Below are positions 24,060 through 35,914 of a DNA stretch of 64,000 nucleotides, one piece after another. The stretch is from Adineta ricciae (taxonomy: Eukaryota; Rotifera; Eurotatoria; Adinetida; Adinetidae), in the NCBI GenBank assembly GCA_905250025.1, contig CAJNOJ010000035.1:496001-560000 (forward strand), in the 5' to 3' direction. Under the pieces are notes generated by a model. The model worked only from the letters and a program-made list of their open reading frames with translations. It ran no database searches and was not told the origin of the DNA. The stretch's first letter is position 1; every line of letters starts with the position of its first letter. The position numbers and the translations under genes were made by a program.

Positions 24060-25300
24060 CTAAACGAACTTTTACTGATAATATTTACTTGTTTATCATC
24101 AGTTGATCTCTGTCAAGCTTTTATTTACATAAACAATCCTCACATTAGTCATTCACTTAAACGTTACTTTAATGCATCATGATCAACTGCATCTATGGCT
24201 TAATAGTAATCCGAATCATCGAAATCTTTCTACTAATTTAATAGATACTTTTATATTCGATTACTCAAGTGCTTGTGGGTTGCTACTTGAATATTGGAGA
24301 AAGAGTTTCAAGCAAAATGGTCACTCTAATTTACTCTTCCCATCGATAAAACGTATTTTTTGCACTAGAAGTGTAATGCGCTTCATATAGTCTGTTTGGA
24401 TCAATATTAAAGCCTTTGGTCTTTGTTAGAGTAATCGGCTTGAGACGATTCGATCACGGCAAACATATTTTAAAAAGCATGTTGATTGTTCCTTTTACGT
24501 TAGGAGCAAGTGAATCATTGTTATTGATGTTTCGGTTGATAATGCAACAGTACTGTTCGAAATTGCAAAAATTTTATCGAGAAAATTAAAGATCTTTACA
24601 AAACAGCAAGCACGATTATTAGCTAATAGTCAAGATAGATCTCAGATAAAATTTTTTTCATGTTTCATTAAAAATGCAATATCATTATTTCTTCATACTT
24701 TCCTATGATTACTCATCTATCAACAGAACAAACAGTTTTAATCCCCTGTGCACTGAGTGTCTTGTATACTATTTCAACTGAAGGAAAGATTTGTCGTAGT
24801 TGATTTTGTTGATAATTTCTGTTTGTATTTGTATAAAAGACACACGTTATGAATTAATGAAATCAATGAATGACCGTCGATTAACAAATGGCTTGTCGAT
24901 CCAATAAGATACTGACTAACTTAAACCTTTCTACTATACATACGCGTCGACCTATCATCATGTAACTATTATCTAATGTTAATTTGTAGGATGATGATGA
25001 CGACGACGAACAGGTTCTTTCGCTGCTGAACAAGACGTGGCGTCTCAAGGATGACAAAACAGTCGTAAATCGAATTCGTCATTTACATTCATTCACAAGG
25101 TCATGTTCTTGCTAAACGACACATTTGTTCAGGTGAAGAGGGGCAATGGTTTTCACGTGCCAATTCTTGTCATGTTTTATCAAATTTATCAAAAGAAACT
25201 TGTTCTGATCGAAATATCATAAATTATCCCTGCTATGGGCTAGTACACACTTCCACATACAAGCAGAATTTATCTTAGTGGATAAACGATTCAGATAATC
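24060..25300 (+). pseudogene. decayed coding-like segment
   Basis: Several consecutive peptide-like stretches occur on the plus strand but are broken by stops and frame changes: SVDLCQAFIYINNPHISHSL (~24100), LHLWLNSNPNHRNLSTNLID (~24180), MLIVPFTLGASESLLLMF (~24480), ITHLSTEQTVLIPCALSVLY (~24710) and HICSGEEGQWFSRANSCHV (~25125). The composition looks like former exons rather than spacer, but no family is recognised and no intact model can be built. Confidence 0.35.
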
Positions 25301-25515
25301 CATGTTGTTAGCGTTCCACGGCGAGTCGGAGAAGATTTTATGAACGGACGGAATATTATATATTTATATATGTACACGAAGGCAAGGATCACACAGCTAA
25401 AATAAATTTGACATATACGAATAATGTAAAAAAAACTGCAAAGAACACATGTTAAAGGTATCATGGAATGTTCAGGCCACTGTTATAAATGCTTTGATTT
25501 GTCGATGTGGAAAGA

Positions 25516-28500
25516 CTATCGTTTTGAGTTACTGTTAGTGCTTCCATTTGTTGAAGAATTGGACGGATCAGAAGGTAACTGTTTACGTGTCGAGGGAAGT
25601 GTACGTTGCTTAGAAAGGAATGATTGATTTTCATGAGACTTCAGACGTTCTTCAAATTCACGTCGTTGCACTGTACTTCCCTTTAAAAATAAAGCATGAT
25701 GAATATGTGTTTTCAGCACGTTAGTTACTTACCATAGAGTACCAAGCACTGATTAAAAGTTTCTCCTGGTCTTCTCTGATTGTTTTCATTTTTTCAAAGT
25801 CTATCTAAAAAGAAAAGGGAAAACGGATGATCTTCGTGTGAAATCATATGCAAAGAACTTACTTCGAGATCGTTGATTCGTCGTTCTTTCTCTTCGAGTT
25901 GTTTTCGTAACATTTGAATTTCCTGATGACTGATCGAATTGCTATTACGCGGATCCATTTGGCGTAAGACCATTTTAGCTTTTTCTAAATATTGAACGTA
26001 ACGTTCTTCCATCGCATTGATTTCAGCGGTTTTTGTTGCGATAACCGTGTCTTTTTCTGCTAGTTTGTTTTCTGAACACGACGAACGATAGAAATGTATT
26101 TGAATAAGCCGATTTCTCTTACCGGAATGTTCTAATTGTTTTTGTAATTCTTCAATTTGATTCTTTGCTCGGCTCGATTCTTCTTCGTGTCGAGTCATTG
26201 CTCGATTCAAAGACTTTTTCAAATCTGTTACTTCGCTACTATTCTCGGTTATAGATGTTGTATCTTTGAGTGTGGATTCTAATTCTAAAATCTTTCTATT
26301 CGCCATCCTACGATTAGAATATTATAAAATGAAAAGAATGATCAAGAAAGAAACGACTGGTTCACCATAAATCATTCGTTAATTGATTATTTTGATCTTT
26401 TAATTGTTCACAACTTGCTTGAAGAATTAAAACCGGTTCGTTGTTTGTCTCTTCTACTTGACGTAATTTGAGCATTTTGTTCTCGTGTTGAAGATGAATG
26501 AAACGTTCCCTGATCAAACAGAGACTTGCCAGTACTCTCAATATGACATTTTCTTACCTGACATCTGCAGGCAAATTCAGAAAATTCAAATCTTCCAGTG
26601 ATCCAGTCAGTTGAACTTTCGTAGTTGATGTTCCATTCGCTACGCACACACACAAGTAATTCGAAAATGTTATGGTACTCATTACCTTCATCCAGGTTAA
26701 CTCCGCGCAGTCGTTCATTTGTTTCCCTGAGCAATTCAATTTCATTTGTTAAATTCTGTTCAAAGGAAAGCAATGGCAATGGATTTCGTTAGAAATCTTC
26801 GCTCACAATCTTTTCTGCATTAGCTGCATTCAAACGTTCTTCGGCTCGATTTCTTTCAAATTCAGCCTTATCAGCTGTACGTTGCAATTCGCTGATCTTC
26901 TGATATAATTCTTGATTTGTTCGTTTCTGGAATTCCACTTGTGTCTGCAATAACTTCGCTTGTTTACATTCTTGTTCGATATTGGACTTTTCATCGAATA
27001 GACGAAGGTTTGTTTCTTCTAAGAATTTGATTTGTTGTCGTAGATCGGACATTTCTTCTAATTTGAGCTTGTAAGCTTCGATCATTGATTCCAATTTAGT
27101 CTTAAAGCGAACAATCAATGAGAAAATCCATCGAAACAGACGAACAAACAAACCATTTTTTCACATTTATTTCGAAGTATATCTAATTCGTCTTTGAAAT
27201 TCCGCGCATCACCTGCAAGCACCATGAGATCATCATTCTGAGAAGGAAACGATTTTTGATTCGAAAATTCACTCGACCATCAAGATAGAATTTACTCGTT
27301 TCAGAAGATTTTCATTCTCTTCACTTAACACATTGAGTTTTGCTCGATAATCTTGTAAAGCTAAAATCGAGAATGTTAATCATATCGAACTAATCTGATT
27401 GATCATTACTCGTTTCAAGTTTGAAGAGTTCTTCTTGTTGAGAGTGAATTTTGTCTTGTAATGATTTATACCGACTTCTTGGAATTGATCTAAAATGATT
27501 GCTTATCATTCTGTTCCGGCTCAATTCGTTTTTGTCGATTTACTCGGCATCTTCGACATTTTCATATTGTTGAATACGTTCGTTCAAACGTGCGGTTTCT
27601 TGCATTAAACCGAGTTTGTCGTCTTGAAGTGCTGTGATTTGTAAATCAAGTTCACGGCAACGATGTTCGATTTCTTCTTTAGTTTCGACAACTCGGTTCA
27701 ATTCTTCGAGCGCATGTTTTAACTGTGAATACCACCGAGAGAAAGATTAAACCAAATCGATTTCTTTCGGTCAATCCAACTTACCTGATCTCCTAATTCA
27801 GCATATTCTTCATTGATTTTCCGATTTTCTTTTACCATTATCTAAAACAATACACATTCAGATAGTCGATTCGATTTTGAGAATTTTCGGCACCAACTTC
27901 TTGAATCGCATTCATCAGCACGTGTTGAACGGATTGTTCGAGTAACATTATATGTTCAATATAAAACTGTTTACGATCACAGCTAACAGCACAACCGAGA
28001 ACAAGTTGTAAGAGTCGACTAAGTTCAGTTTCATCTGTACTCTCCGCTAGAAACGAATTAACTTTATGATTCGATCGGAGATATTTTCTATACAGTTACC
28101 AATCATATTCAAATCGGGCATCTGAAAATCAGTTAAAGATTGACCAATAACCTATGAAGAAGAATCGTTTGAAATCTACATTTTCATTTTCTATCAGAAA
28201 AACATACTTCGGAATAATAATCCGTGACATTCTTCAGAATCTTTTTCAGATTATTCGCCTAAATATACAAAACTTCAGAGTATAGCGTTCGGTTCAATGT
28301 TCAAAGGCGAACTTTGATGCGATAATTATCTGCGGCATCTGTTCGAATCTTTTTTAGCCAAGCGTCATTGAAATGATTGGTATCACTACATAAAATAGAT
28401 CGACAATTTTGAGAGATGGTAGAGAAATATGAACGGACATGTTTTTCAAACATTGAGCTATTAGAACACCATCAGAAAGATCGCTCGCGCCAGTTATGGT

Positions 28501-28614
28501 TCGATGCAGATCAAACGTTTTCATCTATCGACGAACAACAAATCTTCTATTGTCATTCGAAAACACCTCACATACCCATTTGATCAAGCTATCACAAAGC
28601 GCACGGCGATCCAT
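25516..28614 (-). CDS. HOOK: Hook-family microtubule/dynein adaptor
   Basis: The first exon is MDRRALCDSLIKW (ATG 28614). A 50-bp intron joins it to MKTFDLHRT and DLSDGVLIAQCL, the N-terminal Hook (CH-like) domain that binds dynein light intermediate chain. Exons to ~27.9 kb complete it (e.g. LGCAVSCDRKQF and VQHVLMNAIQE). The rest is long coiled coil over about 15 small exons (LEETNLRLFDEKSN, KLTEEIELL-like heptads). The C-terminal exon (STVQRREFEERLKSHENQSF, then SKQRTLPSTRKQ) corresponds to the Hook C-terminal cargo (FTS/FHIP) region. Stop at 25516-25518. It links endosomal cargo to dynein. Confidence 0.88.
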
Positions 28615-29415
28615 AAGTATCTGAAATGAAAAAGTCACATAGATGCCTTCGGCATTCTTTCAAAATCATTAAAAGTGCGTTCTTTTTTAGAAGCATACTT
28701 AACAAAAGCGGATATCCGGATGTAGGCTGGAAAGGACACAAAACTTCCTGTGTAGAGATAGATTATTTCTACTATTCGAAAATGAAAGAGGAAGATACAG
28801 AGACCTGTCTTAATATTTGTTCAATTCAAGTTCAGATAGTGTGATGCTGTCTCTCTCTCTCTCCGTTTATACCAAACGGACGTTAGAACAAGAGAATTTT
28901 ACAATCTTAATCGTACTTCTTTCAAATTTTATTGCTTCTTTATCCAGCCAAGATAAGAATAACTGAGCTGATGTGTAATCCTGACGACAGAAAGAGTTCG
29001 AGATCATGTAATGATTCATGCTGTTTATCTTCTATGACTAATATAATTCGACACCAACTCCTTTCCTTCCGCTACAATAAATCATATTCTTCTACGAACA
29101 AAAACTTAGCTCAGTACAAAAAAAATCAATCATAGCGACGACGATTCCAGGAGTAGTTCTCGTTCAGCGCAGTGATTGGTTACAAATCTCCATTGAACTC
29201 GTAAAATCTTTCTTGTTAAGTAAATTGTTCTGTTTGTCGCTAGTATCTCTAAGCCATAAAAAAAAAAGTCGCCTCTCTTGCAGAAAAACATGACAACAAT
29301 GCCAAGATGGCGACATTTCTATTTAGAAATTCTCGCAAAGTTTCTATTCAGTATATTTATTATTGTTTTTTGCAGATCGATATTTTACTGTGATCAAGAG
29401 GAAATTAATTAAACT
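28615..29415. other. intergenic region between HOOK and VAMP genes
   Basis: An 800-bp spacer between divergently oriented genes. It contains a (TC)n run at ~28850-28863 and an A9-10 tract at ~29257. The ORFs at 28626-29135 carry no domain. It is expected to contain both promoters and the 5' UTR exon of the first VAMP gene. Confidence 0.4.
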
Positions 29416-30155
29416 ATGTAAACACTTTTTGTTCGAATATTGTAATTGAATCAACATTGATGATCGTTTAGGGCATCACCATCGACATATGAAAATCCAC
29501 CCCGTTCAACACAATACCAATCGACAAAGCGATTTGACAATCTTCAAGCCGATGTGAATCAAGTACGAAAAAAGAAGATAGGTCAATTTTTGTCAAAATT
29601 GTTCGTTTCGCACAGGTTGTCGATGTTATGAAAGACAATTTGGAAAAAGTTTTGGAACGTGATGCCAAACTAACGACACTTGAAAATCGCGCCGGTGAGT
29701 AGTCAATAAGGTCATCCGGTTAGTAGAATGCAGATGTATTTCTTTGAAGATATTTTGCAAACTGGTGCATCGCAGTTCACCACCAATGCTAATAAATTAA
29801 AACGCAAGTATTGGTGGAAAAATATTAAAGTAAACTATGACGTTCTTGTCCCTTTTCCCCGAAAAAAAAATTGCTTGTTTTAGATGTGGGCTATTTTAAT
29901 CATTTTAATTGTAAGTCATATTCGATTACATCGTTTGCACCAAATCATATTCTCTTTTTTCTTCTAGATTGTTTTGATCATTATCATTGTCGGTAAGAAT
30001 TTCAATGATTAAAACTTAAAAAAAACGCGTATCTTATATGTACTAATCTAGTCGCTGTCACTCAATCAGTAAAAGGCGGTGATAGCAGTGGCAGTAATAA
30101 TAGTAACAATGGCAATAATAATAATAATAATACTACTCGTACGCCTGGAAATTAA
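29416..30155 (+). CDS. synaptobrevin/VAMP, copy 1
   Basis: The start codon appears to be split: AT at 29416-29417, a 54-bp intron (29418-29471), then G GCA TCA ([11 protein letters not shown]). Exons encode the R-SNARE motif ([30 protein letters not shown] with the zero-layer Arg, TLENRA, then [20 protein letters not shown]). A transmembrane helix follows ([17 protein letters not shown]) and a short Ser/Asn/Gly-rich lumenal tail ending RTPGN. R-SNARE of secretory/synaptic vesicles. Tandem with copy 2, which begins 380 bp downstream on the same strand. Confidence 0.88.
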
Positions 30156-30535
30156 GACAAATACGAGTTCGAAGGATCGTAAGTTAATGATGATTCTTTC
30201 TAATTTATGTAATTAACTCTTGATTTTCTCTGTAGAATACTCTTCAATGAAGACATTATCCGCGTGATTTTTCATATGCTTACGCTTCTTTACATTCCTT
30301 CAGTGGTCATATCTGTCCATGTATCTTTTATGATCTTTGTTTTTATAACTTCTTCTTCTATTTGCATACTCTCTTTCAAAAGATCTTATTTTGGCTTCTT
30401 TTATTCGTCCATATTTATACTTCAGTTGTGCACGAGACTTATCTAAGCATCGAATGATGGGATTTTACATATTTAAATGCGAATATTTTTTTTTCTAGAT
30501 TTTTTTTCAATTGTAAAAGTCAGTTTACTCAGAAC

Positions 30536-31448
30536 ATGTAAGTGTACATGGGAGAGATCGATTTGGTGGATTTTGTTATTATTGACTAGGTCTACTAATG
30601 GTGGTGGTGGTGCCGCAGCACCAGCTGCGGGCGGTGGCGGATCGAAACGTTTAGCGCAACAACAGGCCCAAGTCGATGAAGTTGTTGATATTATGCGACA
30701 AAATGTAGATAAGGTGTTAGAACGTGATAAAAATCTATCACTTCTTGATGATCGAGCTGGTAAGAACATCATTGCATGTGAAGATGTTTCTATGTGCTGA
30801 TTTTGCTGTTCAGATAAATTACAACATAATGCAGCTCAATTTGAGCAACATGCGGGCAAATTAAAACGGAAATACTGGTGGAAAAATATGAAGGTAAGAA
30901 ACCGAGTGATTGCTTTTTAAGTTTTACTTATTATTTTTTAATAAAATTAATCGACATTTTTCTAATGGGGATTATTAGATGATGATTATCATGGGAGTAG
31001 TGGGTACTATTTTTGCGATAGTGGTGATAGGTAAAAGTCGATGTTGTCTCTTTGTTCTTTCGGTCTTCATTCGCACGTATTGTCATGTGCTTCGATTTCA
31101 ATAATCATTCGAAATCTAAACTATCTTGATCTTTGTTTAGGATGGATCGCTTCAAAAGTTAAAGAAGTTGCACCTGCACCTCCAGCTGCTGAAGCAACAA
31201 CGCCCATCGCCGTGGTAAACAATGCTGAAGCCAATTCAGCTGCTGGTTCTGCCAGTGGTAATGCGGGAAGAAAAGTAACCAAAGCTCATAAGAAGAAGAA
31301 GAAAACCAAAACAACCAAAGCGGTTAGTACAACAACACCGACGAACAACGACGGTGGACGTTCTCCCGATGGAGATGAGAATGAGGAAGAAGAAGAAGAT
31401 GCTAAACCGTCTGGTAGACGAAACCGACGTGCACTTTTACATTTCTAA
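30536..31448 (+). CDS. synaptobrevin/VAMP, copy 2, with long lumenal tail
   Basis: The start codon is again split: AT 30536-30537, 52-bp intron 30538-30589, then G TCT ACT ([18 protein letters not shown]). The R-SNARE motif is close to neuronal VAMP2 ([44 protein letters not shown]) and is followed by the helix [20 protein letters not shown]. The protein then continues ~100 residues beyond the membrane: a Pro/Ala/Asn-rich part, a basic block ([13 protein letters not shown]), an acidic block ([10 protein letters not shown]) and a basic end ([10 protein letters not shown]). Ordinary VAMP1/2 have only a few residues there. No frameshift is needed: the last intron joins ATA G to GA TGG. Confidence 0.88.
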
Positions 31449-31783
31449 ACTAACGTCATCAAACAATAGACAACATCTTTCTTCATTCCATCACCATGCA
31501 CATTCATCACGATGACCCACTCTGCATACTTTCTTTGCTTATTTTTCTTTCTTTCTCTCTCTCTTTCTCCTCCTTTCATGTTGTTTGTTATCATGTTTCT
31601 TGTTGTTCGTAAACCAAATTAATACGTATATTTATATCCACAAAGAAAAGCATATTTATTTTTAGTGCGCATCATCCTTTCACTGAGTATTTAACTTTCA
31701 TTCTTTAATAGTCTTCTATACATACATAAATAAAAGTCGTTTTGTTCCCTTTACTTTTAAATTAGTAAAAAAAGACCATTCTT

Positions 31784-33073
31784 TTATATATGAACATCGG
31801 CAACGGGATGAAATTTTTCTTGAAAAGTCCTCAGTTGAGCTTTAAAGTTATCTAAATCAGTGTAGCATCCTTTGAGCCATCGACTACCGCTCGATGCATC
31901 GAATTCTCGTCGTGCATGAAGAATTCGTCGATTATGAAATATAACACATTGGTCTTTCTTTAACATGAGCTCGTATGAATTGCTCGGCTCTTCTAATAAA
32001 TCACGGAATTGTTGAAATGCTTGAATAAATTGTCGAAACTCGTCTTTTGATGTATCACTCTCAAACGGTGCTTGAAATGGTGGTGAATAATTAATATGAT
32101 CGATACGTTGATCGGATGAAAACGGATTTAGGACAATAGTCGGTCGAGTGAAATGATAATGCCGACCGGCATTTCGATAATGAAAAGTAACGGGATATGA
32201 ACAGAGTAGGCGAAATGCTTGAGGGTTTTGTCGACGAAGTGTTTCAGCTGCTCGAAATGCGTCAACATAATACGATGCTCCGCCTTGAACATCATTCGTC
32301 AATGAATGTAGAAATTGCAAACCGGGTGGTGCTTCAAAGTATAATAAATCCATATGCAAGCCGAGTGCTTGCGATGTGTAAGCAACATTGATCGCTTTTT
32401 CAGTACTTTTCACATCCCAAGATTTGCCGTAGAATGTGTGACGAATTTCTCCAATTCTTTCAGTTAGTTGTTCAACAGCCAGTTCTCCTTGAACGTTATC
32501 AATGAAGATTAAACCATAATCATTTAGGAGTTTTAATGCATGATAAAGTCCTCGATCGGAATGAAGATAATCGTTACATTGAACACGAAGATTGACACTT
32601 TCGATAACCTTTCGATTCCAGTAGACCGAGGGACGATCATGATATCTTGCTCGCGCAATATTACTCGATGATGAATAAGTTCGTAACCAAACATTTGAAT
32701 ATGAACTACGATGTTCAGTTATATCTTGATGGTTTAGTAATGGTTTATTCCACAGTATTTCAAGATTATTGTCATTCGAAATCTGTGCTCCTCTGTTTTG
32801 CGGAGCAATCGTTAGGGGAACATCAGTTGTATTGTGCAGTTTTTGCCGAGTTGATGGATCGGTACATCGTGCACATTGACACGAATCTCGTAAAAATATC
32901 CAATCAAATTTAGCTTCTTTGCCATCAATAAGTAATGTTGCATGTGTATCGTTGATTGATTTCAATTCTAATGATAGTTGATTAGTTCGATTGGCTGGAT
33001 TAGTAATGAATCTGGATGAAGAAGACGAGCAAGGACGGGTGGCCACCAGTCGAAGCAGTCGAGAAACGAGCAT
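31784..33073 (-). CDS. gamma-butyrobetaine hydroxylase-like 2OG/Fe(II) dioxygenase
   Basis: Intronless, 429 aa. The N-terminus looks mitochondrial (Ser/Arg-rich). The N-terminal Zn domain has IFLRDSCQCARCTDPSTRQK. In the catalytic domain, LGLHMDLLYFEAPPG supplies the H-x-D iron ligands and FHNRRILHARREF the distal His and the 2OG-binding Arg. NVAYTSQAL and TFYGKSWDVK match BBOX1/TMLHE. The segment INYSPPFQAPFES and the CQCxxCxDPSTRQKL signature look to me more like fungal GBBH-type proteins than like animal BBOX1. Final step of carnitine synthesis or a related trimethyl-amino-acid hydroxylation. Confidence 0.85.
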   Translation of the reverse strand: MLVSRLLRLVATRPCSSSSSRFITNPANRTNQLSLELKSINDTHATLLIDGKEAKFDWIFLRDSCQCARCTDPSTRQKLHNTTDVPLTIAPQNRGAQISNDNNLEILWNKPLLNHQDITEHRSSYSNVWLRTYSSSSNIARARYHDRPSVYWNRKVIESVNLRVQCNDYLHSDRGLYHALKLLNDYGLIFIDNVQGELAVEQLTERIGEIRHTFYGKSWDVKSTEKAINVAYTSQALGLHMDLLYFEAPPGLQFLHSLTNDVQGGASYYVDAFRAAETLRRQNPQAFRLLCSYPVTFHYRNAGRHYHFTRPTIVLNPFSSDQRIDHINYSPPFQAPFESDTSKDEFRQFIQAFQQFRDLLEEPSNSYELMLKKDQCVIFHNRRILHARREFDASSGSRWLKGCYTDLDNFKAQLRTFQEKFHPVADVHI

Positions 33074-33569
33074 TATATTTCACAAAAAAGTAGGTTCTTC
33101 TGAAGAACGAGCGTAAAATAGTTGACTTATGATCTTTAGTAGAGTGGATATCCAAAGTGCAGCTATGTGTAAGAGATAAGAATGAAATACTTTAGTACAA
33201 AACAAATGTTATGATAACAGAATGTAATGATGAAATCGAACGAAACAGACTGTCTACTGATTAGGCGTCCGCTTACACCAATCGGACCGGTACGCACTTA
33301 CTCCAGTTGACATTCACGGTATCTGGTGCGGTACGGCAGCAGATATGTTGTCATACTTCAAAGCAAGGTAGCTCTTTTAATATACGTTCAAGTATTTTTA
33401 ATTAAAAAATAGTTAAAAAAAAAGACAGAAATTCACTCATATCACACCACACACCACGCGCACACTGGGCATTGTCGTCAATAATAGTCACCGATATCGA
33501 GAACACGTAAAATCTATGAGATGACTAGTGGAATGAGACGATATTATTTCTTTGGTTGAGGCAATGTCA

Positions 33570-35914
33570 CTACGTAGGTGTTGATGATTCACTGAATAGG
33601 CCCTCTTGATCTTGAATAAGGGAACTCATTCGAACGATGGATGCACGACCCAGCAAACGATTCGGTACCAAATGTTCCAGTTCATGAAAGGCTTCGATTG
33701 TTTGACGTTGATGTGTAATCTCTTGTATCTCTATTCCATCGATCGGATCGTTTATGGGAACAACGGCAGTTTTCTTTGGAATCGACGTACACAAGGAGGA
33801 CGAAGTACACGATAGATGACCATTACGTTGAAAAGAATTCGAATGTGGTGTTACACTTGTTTGTCGAGAATGATTCGGTGGTGTACTGCTTCTCATATTC
33901 ATTGAATGAGTCGATTTACTTATAGATGTATGAATACTACTTAAGCACGGAAAACAACCGCAATTGTGATAATTGAGAATTTCAACGAAAGCATGACGAA
34001 ATTCTCTAGAAAGAAGACAAATATTTCACCAATATGTCCAGGGTTCGTATTGATGAATGAATGCATGGATTTTCTTCATGTAGCTTAACAAGATTTAGGA
34101 CTAACGAATACTAAAGTAAAATGTTTATTCTATAGACCAAATATGTCTGTTCTCCAAGATTCTCTTTTCTGGTCGGATAAGAAAAACAACTTTATTATTA
34201 TTAAGATCGACATATCTACTGAGGAGAATCTCTAGAGTATTTAATGCGAAACAGACAAATTTTCATTACCAATTGTCATCTGTATCGAAGCAAACGATGG
34301 CTGAAAGCCAATTCAAATACTCTCGTCTTTTCCGAACAGTAACACTTGTCCTTGACGGTCTTAAATAAGGTGTTTTTTGTCATATTAAAATGTGAAACGC
34401 TTAACTGTCAAAGCAGGTTAATATTTTAGACAGATACATTCGTTACTCGTCTGGAACGTACGAGATCTTCTTCTTTCTAGCTTACGGGATAAGTACCTAA
34501 GCGGCAGCTATTCCTCCGTCATAAATAAAAAATAGTATCTTTTGTTGTATAAGCTCATAATACTCTTTCCTCTTCCAAAACAATTGTTATTGAATATGAA
34601 AACATAGTACATGTAAGAGAAAAGGGAAAAGAGTTGCTTTCTTTGCTCATGATTTATAATTAATGTTGTCCAACGACGAGATTTCTCAGTAAATTATAGA
34701 GTAGCAGAGAAAGAAATTCATTTCCACATACCGATTTGAAAATGCATAAATCATTGGGTTACAAAATGAGTTTACATAACCTACATGAAAGCAGACGTTT
34801 TGTATGAGTGAAAAGAACATCAACTTGACTTTACCGATCCAAGTTATATAGCGTTCGACAAGTGCTGGAACACATTTATAATCACAATATGCTAATAGAA
34901 GGTACATAATAAAGAAGGGTAACCAGCACGCAACAAAAACGCCGACGACAATACCTAGGAGAAACAGACGCGAATTCGAACATCTTGACTTGACAATTCG
35001 ATGTCATGAGAATTGTTTACCTAACGTTCGTATTGCCTTCATGTTTTTTTTCCATTTCGCTCTTTCGATCACAAATTTCTGATCACTATGCAAACGCTTG
35101 ATGATATTCTCAAGTTTTTGCAGTTCCATTGAATGTTGCCGTGCAGTGATGAATATCCGTCCATAAAGGCAGAGAATAATAATTAATGGGACATAGAACG
35201 ACGTCGACGCCGAAATGATCGAATAGATTAAATTTGGTCTCATATCGCATTCATCAGGATTCGATAAACCTCCGTCGGTTCGAGATTTGCTATAAAGACC
35301 TAATAGAACGGGCGCGTAAGAAAGTAATACGCTTATCAACCATATAAAGCCGATAATGATAAATATCGTTCGTTTAGTCATTTTTTGTTTGTACTTAAGC
35401 GGGTTTTCAACGGCGACATAACGGTCGAAACTAACAGCAACTAAGGTAGATGAAAAGCTTAAATCAGAAAACATGTGATGATCTTTTTTTCTCGATTACC
35501 AAGATGTAGAATTGAAGCTGTACAAAAGGTAATGTCATTCGCCAGCCAAATCTTACAAATCACTCGGCCAAAGATCCACTTTTTCTTAATTTCATAGAGA
35601 AAGCCTGGCAACATGACTGTCGTGGTCACTAATAAATCAGCTATCGCGAGCGACATAAGTATGAAGTTAGGTGGATTACGCAATCGTTGAACTCGAAGAA
35701 TGGCAATGACAACAATGACATTTCCGATAATGCTCAAGATGATGATGATCGAATAAACCTGTTGGTATTCGAAAACAAAACGAAGCAGATGAGACTTCTA
35801 TTCGAATCAACTTACAATAACCCCAATGATAAGTTCTCCAGTTCGCGAACCAACGACCTCAGTTGAAAGTGTTGTTAATGTGTCATTAAGCTTCGTTTGG
35901 TTAGAATTCATCAT
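33570..35914 (-). CDS. biogenic-amine-type rhodopsin-family GPCR
   Basis: The N-terminus MMNSNQTKLNDTL carries N-glycosylation sequons. TM1 has GNVIVV, TM2 SLAIADLLV, TM3 IWLANDITFCTASI with the amine-binding Asp3.32, then SFDRY. TM5 ends IILCLYGRIF, ICL3 is short and basic, TM6 contains CWLPFF and TM7 NPMIYAFSNR. The C-tail is long and Ser/Thr-rich, to stop 33572-33570. These fit serotonin/octopamine/dopamine-like receptors. The exact ligand cannot be assigned. The intron before the tail exon (about 34730 to 34000) is ~0.7 kb, far longer than most here. The tail exon begins EFRHAFVEIL with palmitoylatable CGCFPC. Confidence 0.9.

Noticed and set aside
30473..30772. Minus-strand ORF over the second VAMP
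   Set aside because: Antisense shadow of the Gly/Ala-rich and SNARE exons. Its Pro/Ala run is the complement of the GGT/GCC repeats.
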